DNA of 64,000 bases from CAZYFH01 sp964646815. GTDB lineage: Bacteria; Acidobacteriota; Vicinamibacteria; Vicinamibacterales; UBA8438. The translations under genes and the position numbers were made by a program. Position 1 is the first letter of the stretch. Each line of letters begins with the position of its first letter. The DNA lies in contig CAZYFH010000012.1 in assembly GCA_964646815.1 (NCBI GenBank), positions 1-64,000 of the forward strand. Direction: 5' to 3'. This document shows positions 50,937 through 58,916 of this stretch, piece by piece. The notes below the pieces were generated by a model. That model made no database searches and was not told where the DNA came from. It saw only the letters and a list, made by a program, of their open reading frames with translations.

Positions 50937-51863
50937 GTGTTTCACGGCTCGCGACTCGGCGCGTGTGCCGGCGTGGTCGCCGCAGGGTTCGTCGTCCTCG
51001 CTGACGGCGCGCCGCGGGCGCAGCCGCGGGAAACCCAGATCTTCCGGTCCGGCGTCGACCTGGTACAGGTCACCGCGACCGTCCGGGACGGCGACGGCCG
51101 CCTGGTTGGCGATCTCGTGCGCGACGATTTCGAGATTCTCGAAGACGGACGACCCCAGCCGATCACGCAGTTCGACCGCGGCCGCGTCCCGGTCAGCCTG
51201 GGTGTCGTGCTCGATGTCAGCGAGAGCATGTACGGCCGGCGGATGGAGGACGCGCGATTCGCTCTCCGGCGATTCCTGGTCGATCTCCTCGAGCCGACCG
51301 ACGAGGCCTTTCTCGTCGTCTTCAACCACGACCCGCGCCTCGAGGAGCCGTGGACCGCTGGGCCGCACCGGCTGCAGGGACGCCTGGACGACGTGCGCCC
51401 GTACGGCGCCACGGCCATCTACGACGCCATGGACATGGCACTGCCGTTGTTTGCCTCGCGGTCGCATGCGCGCGCCGCGCTGGTGCTGATCTCGGACGGC
51501 TCCGATACGGCCAGCGATGCGACCCCGACTGACGTGCGTCGCGCAATCCGGCAGTCCGACGCGTTTGTCTACGCGATTGGGATTGACGCCACTGAGCACC
51601 GACCCATCAACGACAGCGTGAATCCACGGGTGCTGCGCGAGATCACCGACGAGAGCGGCGGCTACACCGAGATCATTCACGACAGTCCCGACCTGGCGCC
51701 TGCGACCGAGCGGATCGCGGAGGAACTGAATCACCAGTACACGCTCGGCTATACACCGACGCGCGCGCCGGACGGGAGGTATCACCGTATACGCGTGCGT
51801 GTCGGTCGGGGCGACTACGACGTGCGGGCACGGCGTGGGTATGTCGCGACAACCAATCCGTAG
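50937..51863 (+). CDS. Exported VWFA-related protein (acidobacterial VWA type)
   Basis: The 308-residue protein has a signal peptide (CAGVVAAGFVVLADGAPRAQ), an N-terminal beta domain (FRSGVDLVQVTATVRDGDGRLVGDLVRDDFEILEDG) and a von Willebrand A domain with an intact MIDAS (DVSESM, then Thr in GATAIYDAM and Asp in LISDGSDTAS). This is the VWFA-related acidobacterial domain family; it probably mediates metal-dependent protein contacts in the envelope. The start is GTG 50937; upstream in-frame codons overlap the ligase gene. TATAAT at 50901-50906 may be its -10, but no -35 is evident. Confidence 0.85.
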   Translation: MFHGSRLGACAGVVAAGFVVLADGAPRAQPRETQIFRSGVDLVQVTATVRDGDGRLVGDLVRDDFEILEDGRPQPITQFDRGRVPVSLGVVLDVSESMYGRRMEDARFALRRFLVDLLEPTDEAFLVVFNHDPRLEEPWTAGPHRLQGRLDDVRPYGATAIYDAMDMALPLFASRSHARAALVLISDGSDTASDATPTDVRRAIRQSDAFVYAIGIDATEHRPINDSVNPRVLREITDESGGYTEIIHDSPDLAPATERIAEELNHQYTLGYTPTRAPDGRYHRIRVRVGRGDYDVRARRGYVATTNP

Positions 51864-51891
51864 GTGACGGCGGCGCCTCTGGGCAGCTGGT

Positions 51892-52075
51892 GGCCCTGTA
51901 TGGCCTGTCTCGGGTGACTCAAGAGCGCTCACCGGGCGGGCGACCCCGCGCTGGCCGACGTTGGACCATACGTCAGCGCGGTCACACACGGTGTGTCTGC
52001 TTCCTCGTCGCGCCTCGTCAGCCGGGTGGCCGCGCGCCGGTGACCACGACCGATTCAGCTGATACAGGCCACTAG
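51892..52075. repeat. MITE-like element, copy C
   Basis: A 184-base element related to copy A: shared GGGTGA(A/C)TCA, AGCGCTCACC, GGACCATNNGTCAGCGCG, ACACGGTGTGTCT and CCGGTGACNACNAC. The right end read inward is CTAGTGGCCTGTATCAGC; the left end (GGTGGCCCTGTATGGCCTG) is less exact and longer than in copy A. It lies between convergent genes, and its right-hand CTAG provides the TAG stop of the PQQ gene at 52072. Confidence 0.7.
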
Positions 52076-53787
52076 TGGCGGGCCTCCAGTGCGAAGACGT
52101 GGAGGCCGTTGCCGGTGCGCGGACGCCGTTTCTCGGGGGTCAGTTCGGCGGGGAGCATCGTGCCCCAGCTGGCGCCGCCCACGCCGACAGGGATCGCGAG
52201 GTACTGCGTGCCATCGACGGCGTACGTGATCGGAAAGCCCTGTACGGAGTTCGGCAGCCGTGTCTGCCACAGGACCTCGCCGTCAGCCGCGTCGAAGACG
52301 AAGACGTTTCTGTCCCAGTCGCCGGCGACGGCGAGCCCCCCGGCCGTCGTCAACGCCGCGCTGTTGATCGGCGTGCGCGTCCGATGGCGCCAGACGACCT
52401 CACCCGTGCGCATGCTCATCGCGACGAACTGGCCCAGCTGGTCGGGGCTGTCCGGATGCACGTGATTGGTCCGGCGAACCGGCCCCGTGCCCCCACCGCC
52501 TTCGACTTTTTCCACAGGACCGAAGACCGCGGTTTCGCAGTTGAGGATCATCGGGATGTAGAAGATCTCAAGATCCGGGTGATAGGACATGGCGCGCCAG
52601 CTCTTGAACCCAGACGTGCTGGGACACCAGAAAATTTCCTTGCCTAGCTCCGGCACCATGCCGTCGCGGTAGGTGACCGCACCGGTGGCTGGGTCAACGT
52701 CTGCAAATGTCTGCAGGCCCATGTCGTACGCATTCCGGAATCCTCCGGTGGCGAGGTCGAGCTCCCACAGCACTGCCATCTTTCCCATGCTGAAGACCGA
52801 GCGCTGCCCGTCGTAGTCGACGAGGATGCGCTCGAACACCTCGTCCATGTCGAGCGTTTCGGCCGGGAGGTGCTGGAAGTACCACTTCAACTCGCCTGTG
52901 TCGACGTCGAGTGCCAGGGTCGAGTTCGTGTAGAGGGCATCGCCGTCGGTTCCGCGCGCCTCCGTCGCCCACGGTTTGGCCTGCGATGTACCGTGAAAGA
53001 GTGTCCGTGTGGTCGGGTCGTAACTCCCCGGAATCCACGAATCGCTTCCGGCGCGGAACATCACCGGGAGATCTCCCCAGCTGTCTCCACCGCGTTCACC
53101 CGGCCGCGCGATCGTCGACGTGCGCCACGCCTCACGACCCGTGTCGGCGTCGAGCGCCACGATGTAGCAGGTGTCGTCGCGGTATTGACCGCACCCGGTC
53201 AACCCCGAGACCACCTTGCCGTCGGCGACGATGGAGCCGCTGGAGTACTGGAAGCCGGCGCCGCCGCCGACATCGGTATCCCACACGGTCCGTCCGGTTC
53301 GGGCATCGAGCGCGATGACATGCGCGTCAACGGTGTTCAGATAGATCTTGTCCATATACATCGCGATGTTCCGGTGGATGCCGCCAGGGGGCGGGCCGCC
53401 CATGCTGCTGCCTGGCGGCACCGCGCCGCGCCGGTACTCCCACAGCAGCTCGCCGGTGGCAGCGTCCAGCGCCTGGACTGTTTCGCCGGGGTTTGCCAGA
53501 TACATCACACCGTCGTGGACGAGCGGCGTCGTCTGCTGCGAGCCTTGATCCATCGCCCAACTCCAGACCAGCCGGATGGTGTGCGCGTTGTCTGTGGTGA
53601 TCTGGTCGAGCGGGCTGTGGCCGTGGCCATCCAGCGTGCGGCGCCAGCTTAGCCAGTCGCCCGGGTCGGGTGTTTCCAGCATGGCGTCTGTCACAGGAGT
53701 GACGGTCGCTGCTACCTGGGCACGGCCCGCCGAGGCCACGAGCAGGCACGCACACAGGAGCGCGACGAGGGAGATGCGGGCGATCAT
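52072..53787 (-). CDS. PQQ-dependent dehydrogenase, methanol/ethanol-dehydrogenase-like
   Basis: The 571-residue exported quinoprotein belongs to the alcohol-dehydrogenase branch rather than the glucose-dehydrogenase branch of the three cluster copies: DWLSWRRTLDGHGHSPLDQI, GSYDPTTRTLFHGTSQAKPW, GDALYTNSTLALDVDTGELKWYFQHLPAETLDMDEVFERIL and W-motif repeats. The usual catalytic-region HDxWDYD is replaced by AETLDMDE, and adjacent Cys-Cys is absent, so the substrate may differ from that of XoxF/ExaA enzymes. No cytochrome domain is fused. It is transcribed opposite to the VWA gene. Confidence 0.88.
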   Translation of the reverse strand: MIARISLVALLCACLLVASAGRAQVAATVTPVTDAMLETPDPGDWLSWRRTLDGHGHSPLDQITTDNAHTIRLVWSWAMDQGSQQTTPLVHDGVMYLANPGETVQALDAATGELLWEYRRGAVPPGSSMGGPPPGGIHRNIAMYMDKIYLNTVDAHVIALDARTGRTVWDTDVGGGAGFQYSSGSIVADGKVVSGLTGCGQYRDDTCYIVALDADTGREAWRTSTIARPGERGGDSWGDLPVMFRAGSDSWIPGSYDPTTRTLFHGTSQAKPWATEARGTDGDALYTNSTLALDVDTGELKWYFQHLPAETLDMDEVFERILVDYDGQRSVFSMGKMAVLWELDLATGGFRNAYDMGLQTFADVDPATGAVTYRDGMVPELGKEIFWCPSTSGFKSWRAMSYHPDLEIFYIPMILNCETAVFGPVEKVEGGGGTGPVRRTNHVHPDSPDQLGQFVAMSMRTGEVVWRHRTRTPINSAALTTAGGLAVAGDWDRNVFVFDAADGEVLWQTRLPNSVQGFPITYAVDGTQYLAIPVGVGGASWGTMLPAELTPEKRRPRTGNGLHVFALEARH

Positions 53788-53973
53788 GCCGACTCCTTCA
53801 CACCGAGATCATTGGAACCATCGACATCCGTCCGAAACCTCTCCTAGACGGACAACGGTGAACGCCGCTGGAGAATATCATTAGAAGGACGAGTGGTTGT
53901 CGTATATGTCACGTTGTGTTGTCTAGGCTGACTGAGGCCGCAGGACGACTGACTCTTGGCGGAAACCTGAACG

Positions 53974-54411
53974 TTGATTAATTCGTTTGACGACAAGGTC
54001 GAGGCGTGGATCGAAAGGCTCGAGAGCGAATGCACCGAGGCCGATGAGGCCGACTCGGACGTGCTCCACCCGTCGAATTTACATGACACGCAGGAGATCG
54101 TCACCGGCCGGCAGTCGCCCGCGCGGCAGCCGGCGGCCGACTTCGAAGCACGGCTCGTTGATCAGATGGCCATGCTGTCGTCCGCGCGCCGCGAGCTCGC
54201 GCGCACGGAGCAGCTGGTCGAGATGATGAAAGCAGTCTCGTCGGAGATACGCGCCCTTCGCGAGGAGCTCGGTCATCTGAAGCGGACATCGTCAGAGGTC
54301 TCCACCCTCCTGCGCGACGTCAGCGACATCAAAGATCTGTTCACCCGCATGAGCCAGCGTGGCGCAGCGCGCCGCAAGGCCAGCAATGCTAGCCGAACGG
54401 ATCCCGACTAA
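53974..54411 (+). CDS. Hypothetical coiled-coil protein
   Basis: A 145-residue acidic-then-basic protein with a long predicted coiled coil (residues about 55-120: ARLVDQMAMLSSARRELARTEQLVEMMKAVSSEIRALREELGHLKR..). There is no signal peptide. The start is TTG 53974 with a weak ggaaa upstream. No family is recognised. The heptad pattern and neighbour-like codon use support a real gene, but context gives no role. Confidence 0.5.
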   Translation: MINSFDDKVEAWIERLESECTEADEADSDVLHPSNLHDTQEIVTGRQSPARQPAADFEARLVDQMAMLSSARRELARTEQLVEMMKAVSSEIRALREELGHLKRTSSEVSTLLRDVSDIKDLFTRMSQRGAARRKASNASRTDPD

Positions 54412-54437
54412 TTCCTGAGCTCACGTGTGTTGCTCAT

Positions 54438-54480
54438 GTAGGGCGAGTCTTCAGCCTCGCCTCGCGGGCCTAGCCTGCGA
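54438..54480 (+). repeat. REP-like double-hairpin repeat, copy 2
   Basis: GTAGGGCGAGTCTTCAGCC opens a unit with two hairpins: GGCGAG/CTCGCC and CGCGGGC/GCCTGCG. It has the same layout as 23444-23488. It lies between the coiled-coil gene and the ABC transporter operon. Confidence 0.45.
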
Positions 54481-54504
54481 TACGGACTCGTGTATCGTGA
54501 CCAG

Positions 54505-55179
54505 ATGGCCGTGCTTGAGGTGCGCGAAGTCTCGAAGCGATACCACCGCGGCGACCGCGACATCACCGCGGTCGACGGCGTGAGCCTTGCGCTCGATCGG
54601 GGTGCCTTCGCCGCGGTGGTCGGGCCGTCGGGGTGCGGGAAGTCGACGCTGCTGCACGTCGCCGGGGCGATGGATCGACCGACCGGTGGCGAAGTCTGGC
54701 TCGAGGACCGCCGGCTCGGCACGCTTGACGACGATGCCCTGACCCGGCTCCGCCGCGAGCGGATCGGCTTCGTGTTTCAGTTCTTCAACCTTCTCCCGAC
54801 GCTGACCGTTGCCCAGAACATCGGGTTGCCGTTACTCCTTTCCGGCAAGCCGGCGCAGGACGTCGAACGCCGTGCCGAGCGTTGGGCGGGGCAGGTCGGG
54901 CTAGAACACCGCCTGGACCACTTTCCGCAGCAACTGTCCGGTGGGGAAGCGCAACGCGCAGCGATCGCCCGTGCGGTCATTCATCGGCCGGCCGTCATCA
55001 TCGCGGACGAGCCGACGGGCAACCTCGATTCGGCCAACGGCGTGCGCGTGCTCGATCTCCTCCGTGCCGTCAACCGCGAGACGGGTGCGGCGCTGCTCCT
55101 CGCGACACACGACGCGAGCGTTGCGGCCGCCGCCGACCGCCTCCTCCAGATGCGCGACGGACGCGTCCAGGAATCGTGA
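54505..55179 (+). CDS. ABC transporter ATP-binding protein (LolD/MacB/AttE type)
   Basis: The 224-residue ATPase has Walker A GPSGCGKST, Q loop VFQFFNLLPTLTV, signature LSGGEAQR, Walker B VIIADEPTGNLDS and the H loop THD. NLDS after Walker B and the FNLLP Q loop are typical of the lipoprotein-release/MacB subfamily. It energises the FtsX-like permease encoded next, with which it overlaps by GTGA. ATG 54505 is preferred to GTG 54490. In the Att-type operon it corresponds to AttE. Confidence 0.93.
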   Translation: MAVLEVREVSKRYHRGDRDITAVDGVSLALDRGAFAAVVGPSGCGKSTLLHVAGAMDRPTGGEVWLEDRRLGTLDDDALTRLRRERIGFVFQFFNLLPTLTVAQNIGLPLLLSGKPAQDVERRAERWAGQVGLEHRLDHFPQQLSGGEAQRAAIARAVIHRPAVIIADEPTGNLDSANGVRVLDLLRAVNRETGAALLLATHDASVAAAADRLLQMRDGRVQES

Positions 55180-57776
55180 GGCTGTTCCGCTGGTTCATCG
55201 GACGCCACGTCCTGCAGCATCCGCTACGCAGCGCGACCACGGTCATGAGCATCGCGGTCGGCGTGGCCGTTGTCCTAGCCATTCAGCTCGCCAACACTAG
55301 CTCGGTCCGCGGATTCGAGGTCGTGCTCGACGCCGTGGCCGGCCGGACATCGCTCGAGATCACGGTGCCGGGCGCCGCTCTGGACGAGACGCGGATCGCA
55401 GAGCTCGACTGGCTCCGCGCGTATGGGCTGATCAGCCCCATCATCGATGCCGACGTGCGCCTGACGGTGCCGGGGGACGGGTCTGACGGCGTCACCGGCG
55501 GCGAGGTGACCCGCCTACTCGGCGTCGACATCCTGCGCGACCGACCCTTTCGCGACTATGCGCTGGTGGATGCGGACGCGCCGACCGGGCAGAGCGTGAC
55601 CACGCGGGACTTCCTCGACCTCCTCACCGATCCGCGCGCCGTCGTGCTCACGCGCGGGTTTGCGGACCTTCACGGGCTCACCATCGGCGACGACGTCGGT
55701 CTGTTGGTGGGTGACAGCGAGCGCCCGCTGGTTGTGGCGGGAGTGTTGGGTGATGTCGGGCCGGCCCGCGCCCTCGATGGCCATTTCGCGCTGATGGACA
55801 TCGCGGCAGCGCAGTGGGCGCTCGACCGCATCGGGCGCGTCGATCGCGTCGATGTGCGTCTGCGCGAGGGGATCGACGTTGCTGAGACCGAGGCACGCAT
55901 TCGGGCCCGGTTACCGGCGGGGTTCTCGGTGGACCGCCCGGCACGACGTGGCGCCGAGGTCGAGCGGATGCTCCGTGCGTTCCATTTCAATCTCACTGCG
56001 CTGTCGCTCATTGCGCTCCTCGTCGGGCTCTTCCTCGTGTACAACACCGTATCGGTGTCGGTGATCACGCGGCGCGGCGAAATCGGCGTGCTGCGTACCG
56101 TCGGCACACCGCGAAGGGTCATTCTCGGTCTGTTCCTCGGCGAGGCGGTTGCCATAGCGGTCGTCGGCTGCGCGGTCGGCGCGCCGCTTGGGTGGGTCCT
56201 GGCGCAGGCGGCGGTCGGATTGACGTCGTCCACCGTGAGCCAGTTCTGGGTCGCGACGGCGGCGGCGGTGCCGCCACTCGATGCCGTCTCGGTCGGGTTG
56301 GCCTTTGCGGTCGGTGTCCCGCTTGCCGCGCTGGCCGCCGGCGTGCCGGCGCTCGAGGCCGCGCGACTCGCGCCGATGGCAGCCGTGCGGAGCGACGATC
56401 ACCTGCGCGCGCGCGCGCGGCTGCCGCGACGGTTCATCATCGGGCCGTGTGTGCTGTTCGTGGCGGGAGCGGGCCTGGCGACCCGCGGACCGGTCGGTGG
56501 GCTCCCGGTGTTCGGGTTGCTTGCCGCGCTCGCGGTCGTCTTCGGGGCAGCCCTCCTCGTGCCAGCCGTCCTGTTCGGCATACGCCGCGTCGGCGACGGG
56601 TCGCTCGCGCGGTGGCTGCGCGTCGAGGGACGGTTGGCTCATGCGAGCCTTGGCGGCGCCATTCCGCGGGTGGCCATCTCGGTGGGAGCGCTGGCGGTCA
56701 GCCTGGCGATGATGGTGGCCATCGCCATCATGGTGGGCAGCTTTCGACAGACGGTGATCTACTGGGTCGGCCAGACGCTGCAGGCCGACCTGTTCGTGTC
56801 GACGGCCAGACGGTCGCTGGTCGGGGACCGCGCGGGGGTGTCGGAGGCCGGCGAACGGATCATCGCCGCGCACCCAGCCGTGGTGGCCGTCGACGGAGGT
56901 GCGGTGACCGACGTACGGTACGACGACACCGTCGTCGTCGTCGGATCGGGACGGTTCGACGTGCTGCTCGACCACGGCGGCTTGCTGTTCAAGGCGCCCG
57001 CGGACGGGCGGGCGGCGATGGCCACCGCGGTCGGTGTGGACGCTGTCGTCGTGTCCGAGAGTTTTGCGTTGAAGCACGGCAAGGGCGTCGGTGACGCTGT
57101 CGAGCTCCCGACGCCAACCGGCCCCGCGAGCTTCCGCGTGGCCGCGGTGTATTTCGACTATTCGAGCGACCGCGGGCTGGTGATGATGGACCGACCGACC
57201 TTCACACGCCACTATGAGGAGCGGCGCCCGGCGGGCTTGTCGGTCTACCTGCGTGAGGACACCGACGTGGATCTCGTGCGCGATGAGCTGCTGGCAGCGC
57301 TTGGGGGGGCTCAGATCTTCATCAACACCAACGCGACACTCCGTGCCGAAGTGTTGCGCATCTTCGACAGCACGTTTGCGATCACCTACGCACTCCAAGT
57401 GATCGCGATCATCGTGTCGCTGTTCGGCGTCGCCGTCACCCTCTTGACGCTTACGTTGGAGCGGCGTTCGGAGCTGGCGCTGCTGCGACTGGTGGGGGGC
57501 GAGCGCCGCCAGCTTCGCCGGATGATCATGATTGAGGCGGGGGTGTTGGGGGGCGTGAGTCAGGCCATTGGTCTGGTCGTCGGTCTCGCGTTGTCGTTGA
57601 TCCTGATCTACGTCATCAATGTCCAGAGCTTCGGTTGGACCATTCAGTTCCATCTGCCTGTTGCGTTTCTCGCCCAGTCGACACTGCTGATCCTGGTGGC
57701 GAGTGTCTTGGCGGGCCTGTATCCAGCTCGACTTGCGGGACGTTTCGGGCTTGGGGGGTTGTCGGTCGAGGAATGA
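55176..57776 (+). CDS. ABC transporter permease with two FtsX domains (AttF/AttG-like fusion)
   Basis: The 866-residue protein has an N-terminal helix, a MacB-like periplasmic domain, an FtsX domain of three helices (LTALSLIALLVGLFLVYNTVSVSVITRRGEIGVLRTVG..), a central region, a second periplasmic domain and a second FtsX domain (YALQVIAIIVSLFGVAVTLLTLTLERRSELALLRLVGGER..). This doubles the usual permease and makes AttF and AttG unnecessary as separate chains. It starts at GTG 55176 overlapping the ATPase and overlaps the AttH-like gene by ATGA, so the three are a tightly coupled operon. It probably exports or extracts a lipid-like molecule. Confidence 0.9.
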   Translation: MRLFRWFIGRHVLQHPLRSATTVMSIAVGVAVVLAIQLANTSSVRGFEVVLDAVAGRTSLEITVPGAALDETRIAELDWLRAYGLISPIIDADVRLTVPGDGSDGVTGGEVTRLLGVDILRDRPFRDYALVDADAPTGQSVTTRDFLDLLTDPRAVVLTRGFADLHGLTIGDDVGLLVGDSERPLVVAGVLGDVGPARALDGHFALMDIAAAQWALDRIGRVDRVDVRLREGIDVAETEARIRARLPAGFSVDRPARRGAEVERMLRAFHFNLTALSLIALLVGLFLVYNTVSVSVITRRGEIGVLRTVGTPRRVILGLFLGEAVAIAVVGCAVGAPLGWVLAQAAVGLTSSTVSQFWVATAAAVPPLDAVSVGLAFAVGVPLAALAAGVPALEAARLAPMAAVRSDDHLRARARLPRRFIIGPCVLFVAGAGLATRGPVGGLPVFGLLAALAVVFGAALLVPAVLFGIRRVGDGSLARWLRVEGRLAHASLGGAIPRVAISVGALAVSLAMMVAIAIMVGSFRQTVIYWVGQTLQADLFVSTARRSLVGDRAGVSEAGERIIAAHPAVVAVDGGAVTDVRYDDTVVVVGSGRFDVLLDHGGLLFKAPADGRAAMATAVGVDAVVVSESFALKHGKGVGDAVELPTPTGPASFRVAAVYFDYSSDRGLVMMDRPTFTRHYEERRPAGLSVYLREDTDVDLVRDELLAALGGAQIFINTNATLRAEVLRIFDSTFAITYALQVIAIIVSLFGVAVTLLTLTLERRSELALLRLVGGERRQLRRMIMIEAGVLGGVSQAIGLVVGLALSLILIYVINVQSFGWTIQFHLPVAFLAQSTLLILVASVLAGLYPARLAGRFGLGGLSVEE

Positions 57777-58906
57777 TGAGAGGCGGCAACTGGTGGTGGG
57801 TCGCGTGTGCGGTGCTGGTCGTCTGTGGCGGCGTGGCGGGGCCGCACGGGCAGGACCAGGACCCCCGTGAGTGGCAGTTCGCTGATCCCGCGTACACGCT
57901 GACCTTCCCGCGGGACCACGGTGCACACCCCGCGTACCGGATCGAATGGTGGTACTACACCGGCAATCTGGAGACGGAGGACGGGAGCCGGCGGTATGGT
58001 TACCAGTTGACGTTCTTTCGGGTCGGGATCGATGCCGAGCCAGCGAACCCATCCCGTTGGGCGGTGCGCGATCTCCACATGGCCCATCTCGCCATCACGG
58101 ATGTTGCGCGCGGGAGCCATCAGGTTGCGGAACGGCTCAATCGCGCGGGCGTCGGATGGGCGGGCGCGAGCTCGGACACGCTGCGTGTCTGGAACGAGGA
58201 TTGGCGCGCGGAGCTGGACGGCGCTACCCATCGGCTCCGGGCCGTGAGCGACGACGGCGAGATCGCGCTCGATCTACGGCTCCAGCCGGGCGGGCCACCC
58301 GTGCTCCATGGCGACGACGGGTTCAGCCGAAAGGGCGCGGCGGCGGGCAACGCTTCCCACTACTACTCGCTCACCCGCCTGCAGACCGAAGGCACCGTGA
58401 GCGTCGACGGCGAGACGATCGCGGTCGGCGGCCTGAGCTGGATGGACCACGAGTTTGGGAGCAGCTTCCTGGAGCCGTCGCAGGCGGGTTGGGACTGGTT
58501 CTCGATCCAGCTAGACGACGGCACCGACCTGATGGTCTACACGATGCGCCGTCTCGACGGAACACCGGATCCCTACTCGAGCGGAACCGTCGTCGCGCCG
58601 GCGGCCAACCTGCGTCTCACGGCGGACGACTACAGGCTCGTACCCGTCCGTATCTGGGCGTCATCCACAAGCGGGGCCGCCTACCCCGTCGGCTGGCGCC
58701 TCGAGGTGCCGTCGCTCGAGCTCGAGCTGGACGTCGCCGCCGCCGTCGATGCGCAGGAGCTGCACACCGACCGATCGACCAGGGTGACTTACTGGGAAGG
58801 GGTGATCGACGTCACCGGCACGCGCGCCGGCGAGTCCGTCGTCGGGTCCGGGTATCTCGAGATGACCGGGTACGCTGGACCGCCGATGAGCGACGTCCTT
58901 CGGTAG
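57773..58906 (+). CDS. AttH/CrtC-like lipocalin protein (carotenoid hydratase-like fold)
   Basis: The 377-residue exported protein matches the AttH/CrtC family (twin lipocalin-like domains): RIEWWYYTGNLETEDGSRRYGYQLTFFRVG, RDLHMAHLAITDVA, HYYSLTRLQTEG and GGLSWMDHEFGSSFLEPSQAGWDWFSIQLDDGTDLMVYTMR are family blocks. The ATG overlaps the permease stop (ATGA). AttH proteins act with the AttEFG ABC transporter; the present order ATPase-permease-AttH keeps that arrangement. The signal peptide (WVACAVLVVCGGVAGPHGQ) places it in the periplasm. True carotenoid hydratase activity is less likely in this context. Confidence 0.9.
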   Translation: MMRGGNWWWVACAVLVVCGGVAGPHGQDQDPREWQFADPAYTLTFPRDHGAHPAYRIEWWYYTGNLETEDGSRRYGYQLTFFRVGIDAEPANPSRWAVRDLHMAHLAITDVARGSHQVAERLNRAGVGWAGASSDTLRVWNEDWRAELDGATHRLRAVSDDGEIALDLRLQPGGPPVLHGDDGFSRKGAAAGNASHYYSLTRLQTEGTVSVDGETIAVGGLSWMDHEFGSSFLEPSQAGWDWFSIQLDDGTDLMVYTMRRLDGTPDPYSSGTVVAPAANLRLTADDYRLVPVRIWASSTSGAAYPVGWRLEVPSLELELDVAAAVDAQELHTDRSTRVTYWEGVIDVTGTRAGESVVGSGYLEMTGYAGPPMSDVLR

Positions 58907-58916
58907 GGGGCTGCTG

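Noticed and set aside
55911..58052. A 713-codon minus-strand open frame
   Set aside because: Arg/His/Asp/Gln-rich shadow of the permease and AttH-like genes.
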